Source of the DNA: AEGEAN-183 sp964342745 | Lineage (GTDB): Bacteria > Pseudomonadota > Gammaproteobacteria > Magnimaribacterales > Magnimaribacteraceae | Assembly: GCA_964342745.1 (NCBI GenBank) | Contig: CAYFFW010000004.1 | Span: 5,704 to 69,703 of the forward strand | DNA length: 64,000 nucleotides | Reading direction: 5' to 3' | Part shown: positions 52,641-61,361 of the stretch, in pieces | Layout of the letters: the number at the start of each line of letters is the position of its first letter | Position numbering within the stretch: the first letter of the stretch is position 1 | Notes under the pieces: model-generated | Told to the model about the DNA's origin: nothing | The model's database searches: none | What the model saw: the letters and a program-made list of their open reading frames with translations, nothing else | Translations under genes and position numbers: made by a program

Positions 52641-54938
52641 ATGACATTTAGGAAGTCCATTTTTGGAGGCATATCATTAACCTTTTTTCTTTTCTTCAGT
52701 AATTTTATCCAAACTGAGATAAAGGTAGACGGAGAATTAAGTGAAGAAGAGTGGGAATCAGCTAAAAAGATAACTAAATTTTATCAGGTTATCCCCTTTA
52801 ATCTTGAAGAACCTGAGCAAGAAACTTTAGTTAGAGTTTACGAGACTGAAGATGGATTGTATTTGGGTTATACCAACTATCAGTCCAGAGAAACCATGCG
52901 GGAACAGCAGCATGAAAGAGATGCTGATAATGCCAATGCAGATAAAGTTGGAGTGACTATAGATTTTGATGGTGATGCCTTGATGGCTTATTCCTTTACA
53001 GTTTCATTGGGTGGGTCTTTGAAGGATGCAGTTTATCGAAACGAAAACGAAGAAAAAAAAGATTGGGATGCTGATTGGATTGCCAAAACTTCAATTGGAA
53101 AGGATGCTTGGTTTGCAGAGTTTTTTATTCCTTGGTCTGTTGCCCCAATGAAAGATCAGGAGGGGGACAAGAGAAAAATAAGAATAAGCTTTTGGCGTAT
53201 GTCCATAGAACTGTCTAAAGGATTTGCTACCATTCAATCAAATCCAAGAAGAGCAAGATTCATTTCTGCTTTTAATGATATGTACGTAAAGAACTTTAAT
53301 AGTTCTGGTGTTGATTTCTTTCCTTACATAACTGCTTCTAATGAAAGGATATCTGGATCCAATGAAACCAAGGTAGGTGCCGAAATATTCTGGAAAATAG
53401 ATTCAAGTAGTCAGCTAAACGTTGCAATAAACCCTGATTTCGGTCAAGTTGAAAGCGATGATGTTGTTATCAATTTTTCTGCAATGGAAACTTTCTATTC
53501 AGATAAGAGACCTTTTTTCTCTGAAAATCAATCTATGTTTGATGTAGATGGTTATCGTTTTATATATGTAATTAATACCAGAAGAATAGGAGGTGCCCCT
53601 GATTATAAATGTGAAGATTTCAATTCAGATTTAGAAGATTTATGTAATTTAAATAAAAAAGGTTATACAGATATTGATACTGCATTTAGATATACAAAAG
53701 TTGGCGAAGATTACGATATGGGATTCTTAGGAGCGGTTGAATCAAATGAACATTTTTCTGAAGGAAGAAACTTTTTTGCTGCTCGTTATCGATTAAAACA
53801 AGACAACTTATCTTATGGTTATTTAGGGACTTTTACTGACAACCCTATTTTAGATTCTTCAGCGAATGTTAACTCCATGGACATTACCTATAAACCAAAT
53901 AAAGACCTAAGAATTTATGGTCTTTTATTAAATTCTATTGTTGAAGACAAAAAGGGTTATGGTTTTAGGATGAGTATGAGCAAACAGGTGAATCAAGATT
54001 TATCAACAGGAATGGGTTTTTTCTACTTAGACAAAGATCTTGATTTAAGCGATATGGGTTATTTAATGAGGAATAACTGGATAATGTTAGGAGGGCAGAC
54101 ACAGCTTCAGCAAACTAACTTCAATGACTCTTCAAAGACCTTAACACGAGATTACCAAATAAATTATGGTTGCAGAGCTCTTGCAAATTTTGATTCGGAG
54201 GGCTGCATGATTGGATTTGATTTTAAGAACCAATTCCAAAATACATCTATGGTTGAGACAGAGATAAATTTTCGTACTAAAGGAAGGGACAATATGATTA
54301 CTAGAATGTCTCCTTTGGCACCATATATCAGGATGCCACAAAACTATGGCTTGGAATTAAAATATGTTAGTCCAAGAAAAAAATTATGGCAATGGGATAT
54401 CTTTGCCATGAGAGGCAAGGGAAGTCAAAGATCTAGTTCAATGGGATGGAGAAATAAATATTATTCTTCTATAAAACTATTTCCTTTAGATAACTTAACT
54501 TTAAGGCTCTCATATTCTCATGAAAACCAATCGAATTGGTTGAATTGGATCGAAGGTAACTTACTTGCTACATACGATAAAACGCAAAGGAATACTAATT
54601 TTTCGATTAAATATTTTAAGGGAAATCAGCATGAGTTGCGTGTAAAAGCCCAGTTAGTAGCCTTTAACGCTAAAAAACCTCAAGCTCAGATAGCTTCTTT
54701 TAATGGGAAGTTAAATGAATCTTCTGTTAACTTAGATTCCTTTAGTATAGGCCAACTAGCTTTCCAGGTTCGTTACCGTTATGAGTTTATGCCCTTAGCT
54801 TATTTGTATGCAGTTTATACTAGGGGCGGAAGAATTTATGAGAACGATGAAGAGGATGATTTAGGAACCTTGTATCAACGACCTTGGGACGAACCTTCAG
54901 CTGATAATTTTACTTTAAAACTAAGATATCGTTTTTAG
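52641..54938 (+). CDS. DUF5916 / CBM9-like outer-membrane barrel protein, copy 2
   Basis: A 765-residue paralog of the preceding gene with the same plan: signal peptide, CBM9-like domain (VDGELSEEEWESA, GVTIDFDGDALMAY), DUF5916 region and terminal RYRF. The block NPDFGQVESD...NFSA-ET-YSDKRPFF-ENQSMF is shared almost residue for residue, whereas mid-barrel loops differ. It has the C324-x10-C335 pair and a second C-x10-C (CRALANFDSEGC) missing from copy 1. AGAGGA precedes the ATG, 11 bases after copy 1. Its stop overlaps the convergent gene by 4 bases. Confidence 0.82.
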   Translation: MTFRKSIFGGISLTFFLFFSNFIQTEIKVDGELSEEEWESAKKITKFYQVIPFNLEEPEQETLVRVYETEDGLYLGYTNYQSRETMREQQHERDADNANADKVGVTIDFDGDALMAYSFTVSLGGSLKDAVYRNENEEKKDWDADWIAKTSIGKDAWFAEFFIPWSVAPMKDQEGDKRKIRISFWRMSIELSKGFATIQSNPRRARFISAFNDMYVKNFNSSGVDFFPYITASNERISGSNETKVGAEIFWKIDSSSQLNVAINPDFGQVESDDVVINFSAMETFYSDKRPFFSENQSMFDVDGYRFIYVINTRRIGGAPDYKCEDFNSDLEDLCNLNKKGYTDIDTAFRYTKVGEDYDMGFLGAVESNEHFSEGRNFFAARYRLKQDNLSYGYLGTFTDNPILDSSANVNSMDITYKPNKDLRIYGLLLNSIVEDKKGYGFRMSMSKQVNQDLSTGMGFFYLDKDLDLSDMGYLMRNNWIMLGGQTQLQQTNFNDSSKTLTRDYQINYGCRALANFDSEGCMIGFDFKNQFQNTSMVETEINFRTKGRDNMITRMSPLAPYIRMPQNYGLELKYVSPRKKLWQWDIFAMRGKGSQRSSSMGWRNKYYSSIKLFPLDNLTLRLSYSHENQSNWLNWIEGNLLATYDKTQRNTNFSIKYFKGNQHELRVKAQLVAFNAKKPQAQIASFNGKLNESSVNLDSFSIGQLAFQVRYRYEFMPLAYLYAVYTRGGRIYENDEEDDLGTLYQRPWDEPSADNFTLKLRYRF

Positions 54939-55129
54939 GTTTTGTGTTCTTCACAGCAAAACCATACGTTTTCTAAACTGATTGCCTCTGACTTGGGAAT
55001 GTTTACTCCACAAGTTTGACACTTAACCATTGCAGCGCTCTTCTTCTTTGTTTTTTTTTCTTTTCTTATAAAAAGAAAATACAGCCAGATTAATCCTATT
55101 ACGCCTAAGATTAAGATTAATTGAGACAA
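54935..55129 (-). CDS. PP0621-family small membrane protein
   Basis: A 64-residue protein: one N-terminal helix (LILILGVIGLIWLYFLFI), a basic linker, then a small metal-site-like domain MVKCQTCGVNIPKSEA...WFCCEEH, with C-x2-C and a later Cys-Cys-x2-His. This is the layout of the PP0621 family of unknown function. It follows bamD by 2 bases on the same strand and overlaps the end of the barrel paralog by 4 bases. Confidence 0.8.
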   Translation of the reverse strand: MSQLILILGVIGLIWLYFLFIRKEKKTKKKSAAMVKCQTCGVNIPKSEAISLENVWFCCEEHKT

Positions 55130-55131
55130 AT

Positions 55132-56004
55132 TTAGTTTTCCTTAAGAGGAGGTAGTATTTCTTCATCTCCTAACAAGCCAAAAGACAATCTGTTTTTCCA
55201 AGAGCGCTTTGGTTTAACTAATTCTTTTGAAGCAAAGTTAGGATAGTTAGTTCTTAGGATTTCGAAGTTTTTTTGCCTTAAGTCTTCGTAACCCAAAAGA
55301 CCATAAGCTATTACAAGTATAGATAAGGCTTCTGGGACTTGTGGTGTATTAGGCATGTGCTCGATTACATACCTGGCTCTTCCAACGGCAGCTACATAAG
55401 CTTTCCTTTCCATGTAAAAGTTAGCTATATATATTTCATGTTGAGCCAAGATATTCTTAAGATAAATCATTCTTTGGCGAGCATGAGAGGCATAAGGAGA
55501 TTTAGGGTATCTAGCTAAAAATTCACTGAGATCTTCAAATGATTGTTGAGCAGGCTCAATATCTCTTTTAGATAAATCGGAAGTAAAGTATCTAGAAAAA
55601 ATACCTGAATCATCTGTGAAGGCCGAAAGTCCTCTTAGATAATAGGCATAACTTGTATGAGGATGACGAGGATGTAGATCAATAAATCTTTCGGCAGCAG
55701 ATCTGGCAGCTTCAAATTCAAAATTTCTATAGTATGCATAAATAAGTTCTGCTTGGGCCTGTTCAGCATACCTACCAAAAGGAAACCTTCTTTCAAGGAT
55801 TTCAAGACTTCTTATAGCATTATTAAAGTTCCCATTCTTAAGTCTAACTTGAGAAGCATCATACAGTTCCTTTTCTAATAACCTTTCATCAAGCTCTTCT
55901 TCAGTAGAAGAACAGGAAGCAAGTATAAAAATTGATAAAAATGACAAGAGATAAGATACTTTAATTATCTTATTTAACGGGTTAATAGTAAGGTACTTCT
56001 GCAT
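55132..56004 (-). CDS. bamD: Outer membrane assembly lipoprotein BamD
   Basis: Essential lipoprotein of the BAM complex, inserting beta-barrels. A 30-residue signal ends in the lipobox ILASC, then five TPR-like repeats, including FPFGRYAEQAQAELIYAYY and RHPHTSYAYYLRGLSAF. Length 290 is somewhat longer than in E. coli (245). It is divergent from rluD, the conserved bamD/rluD arrangement. Confidence 0.95.
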   Translation of the reverse strand: MQKYLTINPLNKIIKVSYLLSFLSIFILASCSSTEEELDERLLEKELYDASQVRLKNGNFNNAIRSLEILERRFPFGRYAEQAQAELIYAYYRNFEFEAARSAAERFIDLHPRHPHTSYAYYLRGLSAFTDDSGIFSRYFTSDLSKRDIEPAQQSFEDLSEFLARYPKSPYASHARQRMIYLKNILAQHEIYIANFYMERKAYVAAVGRARYVIEHMPNTPQVPEALSILVIAYGLLGYEDLRQKNFEILRTNYPNFASKELVKPKRSWKNRLSFGLLGDEEILPPLKEN

Positions 56005-56078
56005 TTGGAATGATGATTCTACATTTCTGAAAACATATTGGACAGAAAAAGAATCTTATTGTTCCATTTATTGGAAAG

Positions 56079-57029
56079 ATGAATCGCAAGATAGGTTTAA
56101 AGTTTCAAGTTAATTTGGATCACAAAGGTCAACGCATTGATTTAGTAATCTCTAAAGCCTTTATTGAATTTTCTAGGAACCACTTACAAAGATTAATTAA
56201 AGATGGAGCAGTAAAAGTTAACGGTAAAGAGGTTAAGCCAAGACATATTTTGCAAGGCGACGAATTAATTGAAATACTTGCTGAAGAAACTCCTCAAATC
56301 AAAGATGAACCTCAACAAATAGATTTGGATATTGTTCATGAGGACCAAGACATTCTGGTAATTAATAAGAATTCAGGCTTAGTAGTTCATCCTGGAGCAG
56401 GTAATAAATCAGGTACTTTAGTTAATGGACTTATAAATTTTGATCCTAATCTCAGCTATCTTCCTAGGGCTGGTATAGTTCATAGGCTAGATAAGGATAC
56501 TTCAGGATTAATGGTGGTCTCTAGAAATGAAAAATCTTATTTGAACCTAGTAAATCAATTGAAAGAAAGGACTGTAAAAAGAGTCTATAAGGCTATAGTT
56601 GTAGGTGAACCTAGTTTAAGTGGAATTATTGATAAACCAATTGGCAGACATCCCAAAGTTAGAACTAAACAAGCTGTTGTAAAGTCTGGGAAGCAAGCCA
56701 TTACTCAATTTAAGACAATTGATAATTTTAAAGGTTATTCATTGGTTGAGGCTTCATTAGAAACAGGAAGAACTCATCAAATTAGGGTACATTTATCATA
56801 TTTAGGTTTTCCAATAATAGGTGACTCAATTTATGGAGGAAGGAGAAAATATGCTAAAGGAACATCTCAAGAGATTAGAAATATAATTGACGGCATCAGT
56901 AGACAGGCCCTCCATGCCAGCATTTTATCTTTTAACCATCCCTTAACCGAGAAGAACTTAAGTTTTAAAAGTAAATTACCGGAAGACATGTACCATCTTT
57001 TAGCTACATTAAAGAAAAATGACGCATAA
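56079..57029 (+). CDS. rluD: 23S rRNA pseudouridine synthase RluD
   Basis: Forms pseudouridines 1911, 1915 and 1917 in helix 69 of 23S rRNA. An N-terminal S4 domain (GQRIDLVISKAF through KVNGKEVKPR) is followed by the catalytic motif H135-R-L-D138 in IVHRLDKDTSGLM and GRTHQIRVHLSYLGFPIIGD. Length 316 is near E. coli (326). The window also encodes RlmH, which methylates the pseudouridine at 1915. It overlaps pgeF by 11 bases. Confidence 0.96.
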   Translation: MNRKIGLKFQVNLDHKGQRIDLVISKAFIEFSRNHLQRLIKDGAVKVNGKEVKPRHILQGDELIEILAEETPQIKDEPQQIDLDIVHEDQDILVINKNSGLVVHPGAGNKSGTLVNGLINFDPNLSYLPRAGIVHRLDKDTSGLMVVSRNEKSYLNLVNQLKERTVKRVYKAIVVGEPSLSGIIDKPIGRHPKVRTKQAVVKSGKQAITQFKTIDNFKGYSLVEASLETGRTHQIRVHLSYLGFPIIGDSIYGGRRKYAKGTSQEIRNIIDGISRQALHASILSFNHPLTEKNLSFKSKLPEDMYHLLATLKKNDA

Positions 57030-57726
57030 TTTAGTGATCAATCCAAAAAGTAAATTAGGTAATGGAATTAATGCCGTTATGTTTACTAAGACTTATTTTA
57101 AGGAGCATGCACCTGATTACGAAGAGCTTCCTTTAGAAAAAATTTTAGCTTCTGAGTTGGGTCTACCCATTATATGGTTAGAACAAGTACACGGAACAAG
57201 GGTGAAAGAAGTTTTTAAAAAGAGGCCAAATCTAATCAAAGCTTGTGATGGTTTATACACTAATAAGAAGAATATTGGATTAGCTGTCAAAACTGCCGAT
57301 TGTTTACCTTTGGTAATCTCTTCTAGAGATGGCAAAGAACTCTCTGTATTGCATGTTGGTTGGAGAGGTCTTCATCAAGGAATAGTCGAGAATTCAATAT
57401 CAAATTTTAAATGTACTAAAAAAAATCTGATTGCTTGGTTAGCTCCTTGTATCTCTTCAAAGAACTATGAAGTTGGAGAGGATGTTTATTCTTTATTTGT
57501 AAGTGAAGATAACGAGAGTATTTCAAGTTTTGTAACTACTTCTCAGGATAATAAATGGTTATTTAGTCTAAAAGAAGAAAGTACTAGAAGATTAAGAAAG
57601 TTTGGGGTAAAAGTTATTTCTGAATCATTTTGTACTTTTGAAGATGAAGATTCCTTTTATTCTTACAGGAAAAACTTTTGTTCTGGAAGGATGGTAACTT
57701 TAGCTTGGAGAAGTGATGAAAAATAA
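57019..57726 (+). CDS. pgeF: Peptidoglycan editing factor / laccase-domain protein (YfiH)
   Basis: YfiH/LACC1-family protein of 235 residues. The metal-site motifs are KTADCLPLVIS and LHVGWRGLHQGIVEN, with the C-terminal CTF...FYSYRK. The family is reported to act as a purine nucleoside phosphorylase/adenosine deaminase and, in E. coli, to remove misincorporated L-Ser-containing muropeptides. It follows rluD with an overlap, as in E. coli; clpB, usually next, is replaced by a dehydrogenase gene that overlaps by 11 bases. Confidence 0.93.
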   Translation: MTHNLVINPKSKLGNGINAVMFTKTYFKEHAPDYEELPLEKILASELGLPIIWLEQVHGTRVKEVFKKRPNLIKACDGLYTNKKNIGLAVKTADCLPLVISSRDGKELSVLHVGWRGLHQGIVENSISNFKCTKKNLIAWLAPCISSKNYEVGEDVYSLFVSEDNESISSFVTTSQDNKWLFSLKEESTRRLRKFGVKVISESFCTFEDEDSFYSYRKNFCSGRMVTLAWRSDEK

Positions 57727-58585
57727 GGCCTTTATAGGACTTGGAGTAATGGGTTCTCACATGGCAGGGCACATAGCTAAAGCAGATTATAAATTAAGAG
57801 TTTTCAATAGGACTGCTAAAAAAGCAGAGATTTGGAAGCAAGAATATTTAGGAGATATTGCTTCTTCACCCTCTGAGGCTTCTCAAGGCTGTGACATGGT
57901 TTTTCTTTGTTTAGGTGGAGATGATGACGTAAGGGAGGTTATAGATGGTAAAAGTGGAATTTTAGAGACTTTAGAATCTGGAGCTATTGTTATAGATCAC
58001 ACAACCACTTCAGCATCTTTATCAAGAGAAATAGCATCTAAATTGTTTGAACATGGAATTCATTATATTGATGCACCAGTCTCTGGGGGAGAGATAGGGG
58101 CCAAGGAAGGACAGCTAACTATCATGGCAGGAGGTAATCAAGAGGCCTTTAATACATGCATCGAGGTAATGAATTGTTATTCAAAATTTTGTAAAAGGAT
58201 GGGAGGTCCTGGTTCAGGTCAGTTAACTAAAATGGTTAATCAGATTTGCATTGCCGGCTTAATACAGGCTCTAGCTGAAGGAATGGATTTTTCAAAAAAA
58301 GCAGGATTGGATACTAAAGAAGTCATAGATGTCATTTCAAGAGGGGCTGCACAATCATGGCAAATGGAAAATAGGTGGAAATCTATGCTCGATGACTTTT
58401 ACGAACATGGATTTGCCGTTGATTTGATGAGAAAAGATTTGGGGTTCGTTTTAGAAGAAGCTGAAAAAAATGGATCAATTCTTGATATTACTAAGTTAGT
58501 GGATTCTTTTTACTCCGAGATACAGAATAGGGGCGGAGGAAAATGGGATACTTCTAGCCTGTTTAAAAGATTAAGTGAGAAATGA
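57716..58585 (+). CDS. Beta-hydroxyacid dehydrogenase (3-hydroxyisobutyrate / tartronate semialdehyde reductase family)
   Basis: NAD(P)-dependent enzyme of about 289 residues. Rossmann motif FIGLGVMGSHMAGHI, substrate segment DAPVSGGEIGAKEGQLTIMAGG, and the catalytic Lys in GPGSGQLTKMVNQ. The ATG at 57716 is preceded by GGAG at 5 bases; a GTG one codon earlier is in frame. The gene after it resembles D-glycerate 3-kinase, so reduction of tartronate semialdehyde to glycerate followed by phosphorylation is a plausible pairing. 3-hydroxyisobutyrate remains possible. Confidence 0.9.
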   Translation: MKNKAFIGLGVMGSHMAGHIAKADYKLRVFNRTAKKAEIWKQEYLGDIASSPSEASQGCDMVFLCLGGDDDVREVIDGKSGILETLESGAIVIDHTTTSASLSREIASKLFEHGIHYIDAPVSGGEIGAKEGQLTIMAGGNQEAFNTCIEVMNCYSKFCKRMGGPGSGQLTKMVNQICIAGLIQALAEGMDFSKKAGLDTKEVIDVISRGAAQSWQMENRWKSMLDDFYEHGFAVDLMRKDLGFVLEEAEKNGSILDITKLVDSFYSEIQNRGGGKWDTSSLFKRLSEK

Positions 58586-59523
58586 GTTCTTTGCCCGATC
58601 CAAATACTAGTTTTTGCAAAAGACTTTTCGAAGGCACTGAGGATAGACTGAGGAAACTAGCTAAAGAATTAGAGATAAATTCCATTTCAGACAATTTTTT
58701 TACTGAAATTGTTATTCCCTTATCAGGTTTTTTTAGTTTATTAGAAAAAAAGGATAAACCTTATTTTATATGTTTTACAGGAGGCCAAGGATCTGGGAAA
58801 ACAACATTATCTGAATTCATTCAAGTGGTTTTACAGAAGGGATGTTCAAAAAAGACAGTAGGATTTTCTATTGATGATATATATAAGACTCGAGAAGAAA
58901 GAGAACATTTAGCTGAAACAATACATCCTTTGTGTAAAGTTAGAGGTGTGCCAGGAACACATGATGTTCAATTAGGCTTAGATACTCTTAACAGTCTTTC
59001 GGGAGCAAATGATAGTACTCTCACTCCAATACCTTCTTTTTCTAAGCCATTAGATCAGCACTACCCAAGAGAAAACTGGAGGGTCTTCAAAGGAAAACCA
59101 GACTTTATCTTCTTTGATGCTTGGTGTGGAGGAGCAAAGCCAATTTCAATTGATAACTGGAAGCCTCCTATGAATGATCTTGAAAAAGAAGAAGACCCAA
59201 AAGGCAACTGGTCAAAGTGGAGTAATGCCCAATTAGCAGGAGATTATCAAGATTTATTTAAAAGGTTTGATTATTTATTAATGATAAAGGTACCAAGCAT
59301 GGAGCATGTTTACGAAAGTAGATGGCTTCAAGAACAGACCCTAGAAAAAACTCTCAAAGATTCTGAAATGAAGAATAAGATAATGAATAAAGAAGAGGTT
59401 TATAGATTTGTTATGCATTACGAAAGATTAACTCGTTATATTTTAGAAGAAATGCCTTCTTTTGCAGATATTGTTCTAGAGAGGGATAAGGGATTTAATT
59501 TTTCTTTAATTAAAGCACCTTAA
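58582..59523 (+). CDS. P-loop kinase, D-glycerate 3-kinase-like
   Basis: A 313-residue protein with Walker A GGQGSGKTT at residues 67-75 and the phosphoribulokinase/uridine-kinase-like fold seen in plant and fungal GLYK/Tda10. FSIDDIYKTREERE, RGVPGTHDV and FFDAWCGG are characteristic of this family. It overlaps the upstream dehydrogenase by 4 bases. Glycerate phosphorylation to 3-phosphoglycerate is the likely reaction, supported by the neighbour; related proteins have other or unknown substrates. Confidence 0.83.
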   Translation: MSSLPDPNTSFCKRLFEGTEDRLRKLAKELEINSISDNFFTEIVIPLSGFFSLLEKKDKPYFICFTGGQGSGKTTLSEFIQVVLQKGCSKKTVGFSIDDIYKTREEREHLAETIHPLCKVRGVPGTHDVQLGLDTLNSLSGANDSTLTPIPSFSKPLDQHYPRENWRVFKGKPDFIFFDAWCGGAKPISIDNWKPPMNDLEKEEDPKGNWSKWSNAQLAGDYQDLFKRFDYLLMIKVPSMEHVYESRWLQEQTLEKTLKDSEMKNKIMNKEEVYRFVMHYERLTRYILEEMPSFADIVLERDKGFNFSLIKAP

Positions 59524-59545
59524 ATACTGATTTTACGCGGAATTC

Positions 59546-59573
59546 TTGACTTAACCCTATCTGATGTCAAAAT
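59546..59573 (+). promoter_or_regulatory. Candidate promoter of ilvB-ilvH-ilvC-pssA
   Basis: TTGACT (59546-59551) matches five of six -35 positions and is 16 bases from CAAAAT (59568-59573), four of six for the -10. Transcription would begin near 59580, directly before the hairpin in the leader. Confidence 0.5.
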
Positions 59574-59578
59574 GCGCC

Positions 59579-59605
59579 ACCTTCAGCTTTTTGCTGAAAT
59601 AAGGT
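59579..59605 (+). promoter_or_regulatory. Leader hairpin over the ilvB ribosome site
   Basis: TTCAGC (59582-59587) pairs perfectly with GCTGAA (59593-59598) around a five-T loop. ACC (59579-59581) can also pair with GGT (59603-59605) across a four-base bulge, which would bury the AAGG ribosome site (59601-59604) of ilvB. The leader is too short for a leader peptide, so any control would be by ribosome access. Confidence 0.4.
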
Positions 59606-59609
59606 ACAT

Positions 59610-61361
59610 ATGATGGCTAAAGAAAGACTATCTGGCGCAGAAGCCCTGATGAGATCCCTTCAAGATGAGGGGATAGAGCTTGTATTTGGGTATCCTGGTG
59701 GTGCATCTTTACATATTTACGATGCATTATTTAATCAACAAGCAGTCCAGCACGTTCTAGTTAGGCATGAGCAAGGAGCTGTGCATGCAGCAGATGGATA
59801 TGCAAGGAGCACTGGAAAGCCAGGTGTAGTTTTTGTTACTTCTGGTCCTGGAGCTACCAATGCTATAACGGGTTTAGCAACAGCACATATGGATTCAATA
59901 CCAGTTATCGTTATTTCTGGCCAAGTAAAATCACATTTGATTGGAACTGATTCATTTCAGGAGACAGATATGATTGGTGTTTCAAGACCAATAGTTAAAC
60001 ATAGTTTCTTAGCTCAAAAAGCGGAAGAAATCCCTTTGATTATCAAAAAAGCTTTCCATATAGCTACCACAGGAAGGCCTGGTCCGGTGGTAATAGATAT
60101 TCCAAAAGATGTGACTGATCCGGCTTATAAATTTGGCTATAGTTATCCAAAAGAGATAGGCATTAGGTCCTACAAACCTGTAGATGAAGGTCACTCGGGC
60201 CAAATAAGAAAAGCAGCTAAACTTTTATTGTCTAGCCAGAGACCTGTGATTTATACAGGAGGTGGTGTTATTCAGAATGATGCATCTGAAGAATTAACCT
60301 CCTTAGTAAAATTTCTAAACTTTCCAGTGACCAACACTTTGATGGGTTTAGGTGCTTACCCAGCAACTGATAAAAACTTCCTTGGAATGCTAGGTATGCA
60401 TGGTACCTATGAAGCCAACATGGCTATGCATAATGCGGATTTAATTTTAGCAGTTGGAGCTAGATTTGATGACAGAATCACAAATGATCCAGCTCAATTC
60501 GCTTTAAATGCTAAAAAAATTCATATAGATATCGATCCTGCTTCACTTTCAAAGATTATTAAGGTTGATGTCCCAATAGTGGGTTCTGCAAAGACTTGTC
60601 TAACGCAGTTATTAAAAGAGTTAAAGAAACATGAGTCTAAATTAGATATCAAGAAATTAGAGCCATGGCATGATCAGATTAAAAAGTGGAGAAAGAAGTA
60701 TGGTTTAGATCATGAAATGATAAAAAAAGCCCCATCCAGTGGAAAGATACTTCCTCAGCAAGTTATTCAATCTTTGTATAAAGAAACCAAAGGCGATGCT
60801 TACGTCACTTCTGATGTAGGTCAACATCAAATGTTTGCAGCACAGTATTATCATTTTGATAAACCTAGACGTTGGATAAACTCAGGAGGGTTAGGGACTA
60901 TGGGTTTTGGCTTGCCCGCTGCTATGGGAGTTCAATTAGCTTTTCCTAATTCAACAGTTGCTTGTGTTACAGGAGAAGGAAGTATACAAATGTGTATTCA
61001 AGAACTTTCTACATGTCTTCAATATGATTTACCCATAAAAATTATTAATTTAAATAATTCAGCTCTTGGCATGGTCAAGCAATGGCAGGATATGCAATAT
61101 GGGGGGAGGCTCTCACAAAGTACTTATGAAGATTCTTTACCAGATTTTGTTAAATTGACTGAGTCTTTTGGTCATGTGGGTTTAAAAGTAGAGAAATTTG
61201 AAGATCTTGAATCTGCTATGAAGGAATGTTTTGATCAAAAGGATAAGTTAGTTTTTTTGGATGTTGTAATTGATGAAGACGAGCATGTTTATCCTATGTT
61301 AGAGGCTGGCATGGCCATGGATTCTATGTGGTTAGATAAAAAAACAAAAACTTGGGAATGA
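59610..61361 (+). CDS. ilvB: Acetolactate synthase large subunit
   Basis: ThDP-dependent first enzyme of valine/leucine/isoleucine synthesis. The N-terminal YPGG and the catalytic Glu in LVRHEQGAVHAADGYAR are present; the C-terminal ThDP motif begins GEGSIQMCIQE and includes NNSALGMVKQWQDMQYGG. Length 583 is normal. The ATG at 59610 is followed directly by a second ATG at 59613, and either could be used with AAGG upstream. It overlaps ilvH by 4 bases. Confidence 0.96.
   Translation: MMAKERLSGAEALMRSLQDEGIELVFGYPGGASLHIYDALFNQQAVQHVLVRHEQGAVHAADGYARSTGKPGVVFVTSGPGATNAITGLATAHMDSIPVIVISGQVKSHLIGTDSFQETDMIGVSRPIVKHSFLAQKAEEIPLIIKKAFHIATTGRPGPVVIDIPKDVTDPAYKFGYSYPKEIGIRSYKPVDEGHSGQIRKAAKLLLSSQRPVIYTGGGVIQNDASEELTSLVKFLNFPVTNTLMGLGAYPATDKNFLGMLGMHGTYEANMAMHNADLILAVGARFDDRITNDPAQFALNAKKIHIDIDPASLSKIIKVDVPIVGSAKTCLTQLLKELKKHESKLDIKKLEPWHDQIKKWRKKYGLDHEMIKKAPSSGKILPQQVIQSLYKETKGDAYVTSDVGQHQMFAAQYYHFDKPRRWINSGGLGTMGFGLPAAMGVQLAFPNSTVACVTGEGSIQMCIQELSTCLQYDLPIKIINLNNSALGMVKQWQDMQYGGRLSQSTYEDSLPDFVKLTESFGHVGLKVEKFEDLESAMKECFDQKDKLVFLDVVIDEDEHVYPMLEAGMAMDSMWLDKKTKTWE

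Noticed and set aside
50314..54938. Barrel paralogs as TonB-dependent receptors
   Set aside because: No plug domain or TonB box is visible; the N-terminal domain is CBM9-like.
59610..61361. GEG instead of GDG in the ThDP motif of IlvB as a possible defect
   Set aside because: As I recall, the Glu form also occurs in functional gammaproteobacterial acetolactate synthases, and the rest of the site is intact.
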